This document shows, piece after piece, positions 23,601 through 29,600 of a stretch of DNA of 64,000 bases (position 1 is the stretch's first letter; every line of letters starts with the position of its first letter). This stretch comes from Adenophora triphylla var. japonica. Its lineage: Eukaryota > Streptophyta > Magnoliopsida > Asterales > Campanulaceae. Made by a program: the position numbers and the translations under genes. The notes under the pieces are model-generated. The model saw only the letters and a program-made list of their open reading frames with translations, searched no databases and had not been told where the DNA came from. The stretch is from contig JAFEMH010000978.1 of the NCBI GenBank assembly GCA_022495995.1, positions 372,001 through 436,000 of the forward strand. Reading direction: 5' to 3'.

Positions 23601-26600
23601 TTTATGGTAACATTCCTACAACTCAAGTTCCCTATTCCAATACCCACTTCCTCCAATAAATCTGGGTACTCATTTGAAATACACGAAAATGAAAACAAAG
23701 ACTTTTCTGTTAACGTAAGCTGTATAGTAAATTGTTCTTAAGCAGACGAAAGATGCAAGGTGCTTCTGTAAATAACTCAAGGCACATGAAGTAGAGAGGC
23801 ACTCCAATTAATCTGGGTGAGCACCTTACAGAAATGAGGGTGAAGTAATGATTTTCTGCCGATAGATGGACCTGCTAATGGTAAAGACCTAACCCATGAT
23901 TTTACTCGATGCACCTATATATCAGCTACGTTACATGGAGGCTACCCAGCATTGGGTCTCCATTTGCAGTTATGGCATATTTTGGCCTAGTCATGAAAAT
24001 TGAGTTTGCGTGTCAGGCATTATCCGCCTCCTCTAATATGTAAGTGGAAGCATTGAATCTTAACCAGCAAGATATGGAATACGAAGTCCATTGTCATATC
24101 TTAAGAAAAGAAGATGGATACGTAGCTGCACAATGAAGTGGAAAACTTAAGGATGATATACTTTGCCAAAGTTCTGCGATGGCTCTCAATATAAATAAGT
24201 TAAGAATTCAAGAAGGTGTGTAATGCCATTCAAACTTAGATGCAGTGCTGGGAAATAATCCCAGAGTAAATTGTTCTGAATTTCTTTTGCTTTGCGTTGC
24301 ATGAACTGCGAACAAGAAGACACGAGGGTGCGTAATCCCATAACACCTTAGCAGCAATGAAGTGCAATAGTTCAAGAGCATCTCATTCTGAAGATCCTTT
24401 GCACTGAGTTGCATGACTGAGTACAAGATAGTAATGCTTTTATTAATGCAACCAGATACAAACATAATGATTATTCCATAAAACAATAAAATAAATCTGA
24501 CACTTTAAATCCTAAACCTGTGGCCAACCATACTTTCTCCAGAAGTAATGATAAAAAGAAAGATCAAACAGGGTAGTGATGGAGAGTATGAAAATAGCTG
24601 TTGAAACACTTTAAAATATTGTTCATTTTATGCTGATTATCATTGCATGCTTAACTTTGATGCTTACCTTCTGTAGGTCATTTTTTAAAAGATCTTTATC
24701 AGATGGTAATATTCTTCACGAAAATACTACCCCCGAGTCAAGGTCGAAGATCACAAAGGATCTTGCAAAATCTGGTTTGTCTGATCGATCTGAAGGAAAA
24801 GGCACAATGCTTTCCGAGTCAACGCCAGAAATATCAACTTGTGATAGTGACTTGTCATATTCAAGGTCTGCTTACTAATCTCTTGTTATTCAAAATTATT
24901 TGACACTTACCAAATGTAAACCCATGAAATTCCTTTTATGGGTGACGGTTAGCTTTAGTAAATAGAACTCCAAGTTCTCACTTCTAGTAAGGGAATTGGG
25001 TCACAATGGCTTGCATATCAATCTTTGGAGTACTGCCATGCGGTAGATATACATTTATGTATTTCATTGTTCCATCTAATGGAATTTTTGTCACTGTGTT
25101 GGTTCTGTGTTGGTTTTAGCAGGAGTGTTGACATCCGTCAACCAAAACATTGAATTGTAATCCTTCTCTTAGAGTCCAGGTAGATCGGTTGGGGGACTTA
25201 ATAGTCATTGAAGGCACCCGATGGCTAAAGCTTTTTGGGGGCAAGTGAGATAGAACAAGAATTCTGAAAATCGATCTCGTTATTTAGAAGCACCGTTTTC
25301 CATAATTGATTCATTAGAGATTAAAGACGCTCATTAAACCAGAGAGCATTGATTAATTAACAACTACTTGACCCTCAGAAGTTCCGTTATCCTCAATTTC
25401 AGTTCACATTTGACGTAGTTTCTGTTGGGATTGGATCCTAAAACTACAAGGAAGAAGTGGAGACTAAGTCGGAAGAGTTTGGTGTGATCAAGGAGTTCAA
25501 ACCGAGAAGAATTTTTTGGGCGTTGGCTAGCTTGGTTTGAGGCGGGCGCATGGAGGAGCCGAGGCGGGCGCCTCAAGGGCCGAGGCAGGTGGCCGAGGTT
25601 TGCCAACGCGAGGCGGCCGCATGGAAGGCTTGAGGCGGGCGCCTCAAGCTGGCCGAAATTCTGGGACTTGATTTGCTTCCTTATTTGGTTAGAACTCTTC
25701 TTAAATTAGATTTAGGGCTTCTTTGTGTTACTATATAAACATAGATCCGACCTAGAACAGATTCGTGAGTTGTAGCAACATATTAGAGAGACTAATAACA
25801 TATTGGCTTGGCAATTGCCCTGACGTAGTTCACGAGTTGGTGAATGAACCGGTAAACAACTCTTGTGTTCTTGTGTGTGATTGTTTCTTTCTTGTACGTG
25901 TGGGTGTGTTGATTTCTTTATCTTGATTGCAACGGGGGAGCACCAATTTCACAACAACTGGTATCAGAGCTTTGGTTTGGTGGATTCAAAATTCTTTCAT
26001 TAGTTGATTAATTTTGAATCGCGTTCTTGGGGATTTTGGTGAAGCGGTCAAGATGAAGAACCACATCGAGAAATTCAACGGTGTGAATTTCACGTTTTGG
26101 AAGACAAGGATCAAGACTACCTTTATTGTAAGGATCTTCATAAGCCCTTCAAGGAGAAGCCCGAAGACATGTCACAAGGGATTGGGAGGTGTTGGATCGG
26201 AAGGCGTTAGGAGCGGTAAGAGTGCCACTAAGCAGAGCGACGTTGCACGGAACGCATTGGGAGGCCAAGACAACGGTGAGGTTGCTCTGGCCTTATTTGT
26301 CGGACATGTATGAGAAGCCGTCGAATATCAATAAGGTGCATTTGATAAAGAGGTTTGCGAATGCGAAGATGTCGGAAGGGGCACATGCCGCAAGTCATAT
26401 CGGCAATTTCAAAGGTATGGTGGACCAACCGAAAAGTGTTGATATTACTTTCTCCGATGAAGTGCTAGCTTGTTTTCTTCTAAAATCATCGCTCGATAGT
26501 CGGGAGGTTACCGTCACAACGATTAGTACGTCGAAAACGGCATTGGTGTATACGGAGGTTAGAGATCTCATCCTGCAAGAGGAGTTGCGAAGGAAGGAGA

Positions 26601-29600
26601 AAAGGGGAGAATCGTCCGTAGATGGGGCCGCACTTAGGGTGGAGAGAAAACGGGGTGGACCTAAGGGGAAAAAGGTCAAGTGCTACAATTGTGGTGAATT
26701 GGGGCACATCAGCTTATGATTGTCCGGGAAAAAGTGGTGGTGCGCACGTGGTGGATGATGGTGGTGATGTATTAATCCTAGGGGAGGAGCAATCGGGTGA
26801 AGATTGGGTGTTGGATTCGGAGCTTCTTGTCATGCTAGTGGGGATGCGGAATCAATGAGGCGTTACAAAACCGGAGATTTTGGGGTTCTCTATCTTGGTG
26901 ATGGTCAAACCATCAAGATCAAAGGTAAGGGGATGTAATGATGAAGACACCTAACGGGACTGTTTTACAACTACACAACGTGATGCATGTTCCGGATTTG
27001 AGGAGGAGGGTGATTTCGTGGGACAACTTGACAGCCAAGGGTATGGTGTTTCTTTCATGGTGGGTCTTGGGAAGTCACAAAAGGGCTAAGGTGTTGGCTC
27101 GTAGGGTTAAGGGGAAGACGTTGTACTCTACCTACAATGTCGGTTTTCGTTCCGGTGGGAGCAAGAGGCTTAAGAACCGGCCTGTTGGTGTAAAAAGGGG
27201 AGACATCAAGAAACGGTATGTTGGGGAGGACTCAAAGTTGATCAACGCGGTGCGGATGTCCAAGGGCCCTAACAGAGAGCGGATTCAGACCAAGAATAGT
27301 CGATGCAAGAAACAAGGTGTGTCCAAGTTTCACGGGGAGGCATTGCGAGGAAGGTGGGTCCGGGAGGGAGAAGGCGAAGATTAGACTTGCGGGGAGAAAT
27401 CAAGGTAGAAGCTGATTTGGGGAGGCAAGAACGATCTAACACGGGGAGGTTGAAACGTCGCTTGGTTTCAACTCGCCTTAGTACTTGAGGAGATGTGTGG
27501 TAGTGTCAAGCCAATATGGAGGGGAAAATGTGTTCGAAGGTCTTTACTCCGTGGTGGGAGTTGATGGGTGTTTCTATGTTTGTTAGTTTAGTCTCCGGTG
27601 GGAGATTGTTGGGATTGGATCCTAAAACTACAAGGAAGAAGTGGAGACTAAGTCGGAAGAGTTTGGTGTGATCAAGGAGTTCAAACCGAGAAGAATTTTT
27701 TGGGCGTTGGCTAGCTTGGTTTGAGGCGGGCGCATGGAGGAGCCGAGGCGGGCGCCTCAAGGGCCGAGGCAGGTGGCCGAGGTTTGCCAACGCGAGGCGG
27801 CCGCATGGAAGGCTTGAGGCGGGCGCCTCAAGCTGGCCGAAATTCTGGGACTTGATTTGCTTCCTTATTTGGTTAGAACTCTTCTTAAATTAGATTTAGG
27901 GCTTCTTTGTGTTACTATATAAACATAGATCCGACCTAGAACAGATTCGTGAGTTGTAGCAACATATTAGAGAGACTAATAACATATTGGCTTGGCAATT
28001 GCCCCCGGACGTAGTTCACGAGTTGGTGAATGAACCGGGTAAACAACTCTTGTGTTCTTGTGTGTGATTGTTTCTTTCTTGTACGTGTGGGTGTGTTAAT
28101 TTCTTTGTGTTGATTGCAAACGGAGAGCACCAATTTCACAACAGTTTCATCATTAGAATTGTAGCAAGAAAAGGGATTATTTTAATATGTTGTCTTCTTT
28201 CACATTACCAAAGTAATAGTCTCTCATGCCAAGTAACATGGTCGGATAAATTCATCTGATTCTGAATCTCCATTCATGATTCATCCTACCAAGTCAACTC
28301 TTGCAACTTATATTTTTCTTTTCCTTTGGCATATACCCTTGAAGTGGTTGAGTTTACAAGATGAACTTGCCTATTAGGTAACTGTTATCCATAAAAGGTC
28401 CAAAGAGAAAGGCGTGTGTAGGCATAATAAACATATGCTACAATTGCACATTGAGAAGTAAGGATGAAAATCGTATTGCCACGAAGTAACCTTGCGAAGG
28501 ATTCATGCTGAAGTCCATAATGCGTAAAGCCTCAAAAAAAATTCCAATTAATAATGTCCTCACTTGGGTTTTGGGTGATAACTCAAGTGGTTTCAATTTA
28601 TGTAATACCACCCACTTTCTTAATAGCATTTTAATCTGTCTTGTTACTTGTTTCTTTTTGCAAATCAAATTTACGGGTTTATTCGATAGCATTCCAAATT
28701 AAAAAAAGAAAATTATATTGAGGAATTTATTCTGGCCTTCCTTGTATTTCCTTTCCGGTGGTTGAGGTTTTCATGTCGATTTGTACTTCTATTTTGATTA
28801 TTAATAAAATTTAGGGAGGTACCGTCCTCTTTTCGCCAAAAAATTAAATAAATAAAAGAATTAAAGCTTGTTTCTCTTGCGTGTTTCTCTAGTTAAGAAC
28901 AGTCTTCTGCTGTCAAGTTCCACCTAGTTGGTACACTTACTGAAGTGGGGAAATTGAGTATACAATGTTTGGCACTTTCTATCAGCTCAATCTTCCTTTT
29001 GGTTAAAGTTTCACCGACCCATATGTTTTTCCTTTCTGATTAACTTTTTGGCTCTTCTTCACATTTACACTGTTGTAAAAACCATGGTTTCTTTATTCAA
29101 GAAGAATGTGGTATTAGGGATATCTTCCCATGGCCTGTCATATCTTATTTGATCAGTCTTCTGCTGTCAAGTTCCACCTAGTTGGTACACTTACTGAAGT
29201 GGGGAAATTGAGTATACAATGTTTGGCACTTTCTATCAGCTCAATCTTCCTTTTGGTTAAAGTTTCACCGACCCATATGTTTTTCCTTTCTGATTAACTT
29301 TTTGGCTCTTCTTCACATTTACACTGTTGTAAAAACCATGGTTTCTTTATTCAAGAAGAATGTGGTATTAGGGATATCTTCCCATGGCCTGTCATATCTT
29401 ATTTGATCATTCTGTTTCTTTTTAACTGTGATTTACCAGGTATACACCTTCTATGCCCCGTAGGGAGCTTTTTGGGGACATGCAAAAAAAACGATATGTT
29501 GAAAATGACAAGCCCGGTGCATTTGACAGCTCAAACTTTGTTGATTTAGACTGGCTTTCCTCCTCTGGGAATTCATGCGAGGAAGAGTCAATGGAGAGGT

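Larger units (their letters stand above)
25423..28143 (+). mobile_element. Non-autonomous Copia element with gag only (2.7 kb)
   Basis: Nearly identical LTRs (25423-25956, 27607-28143), TG..CA ends, primer site TGGTATCAGAGC at 25,959, purine tract GGTGGGAGAT before the 3' LTR, and a perfect GTTTC duplication (25418-25422, 28144-28148). The interior has gag and a short piece beyond it but no integrase or reverse transcriptase. It lies in SAC intron 13 in the gene's orientation. Confidence 0.95.
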
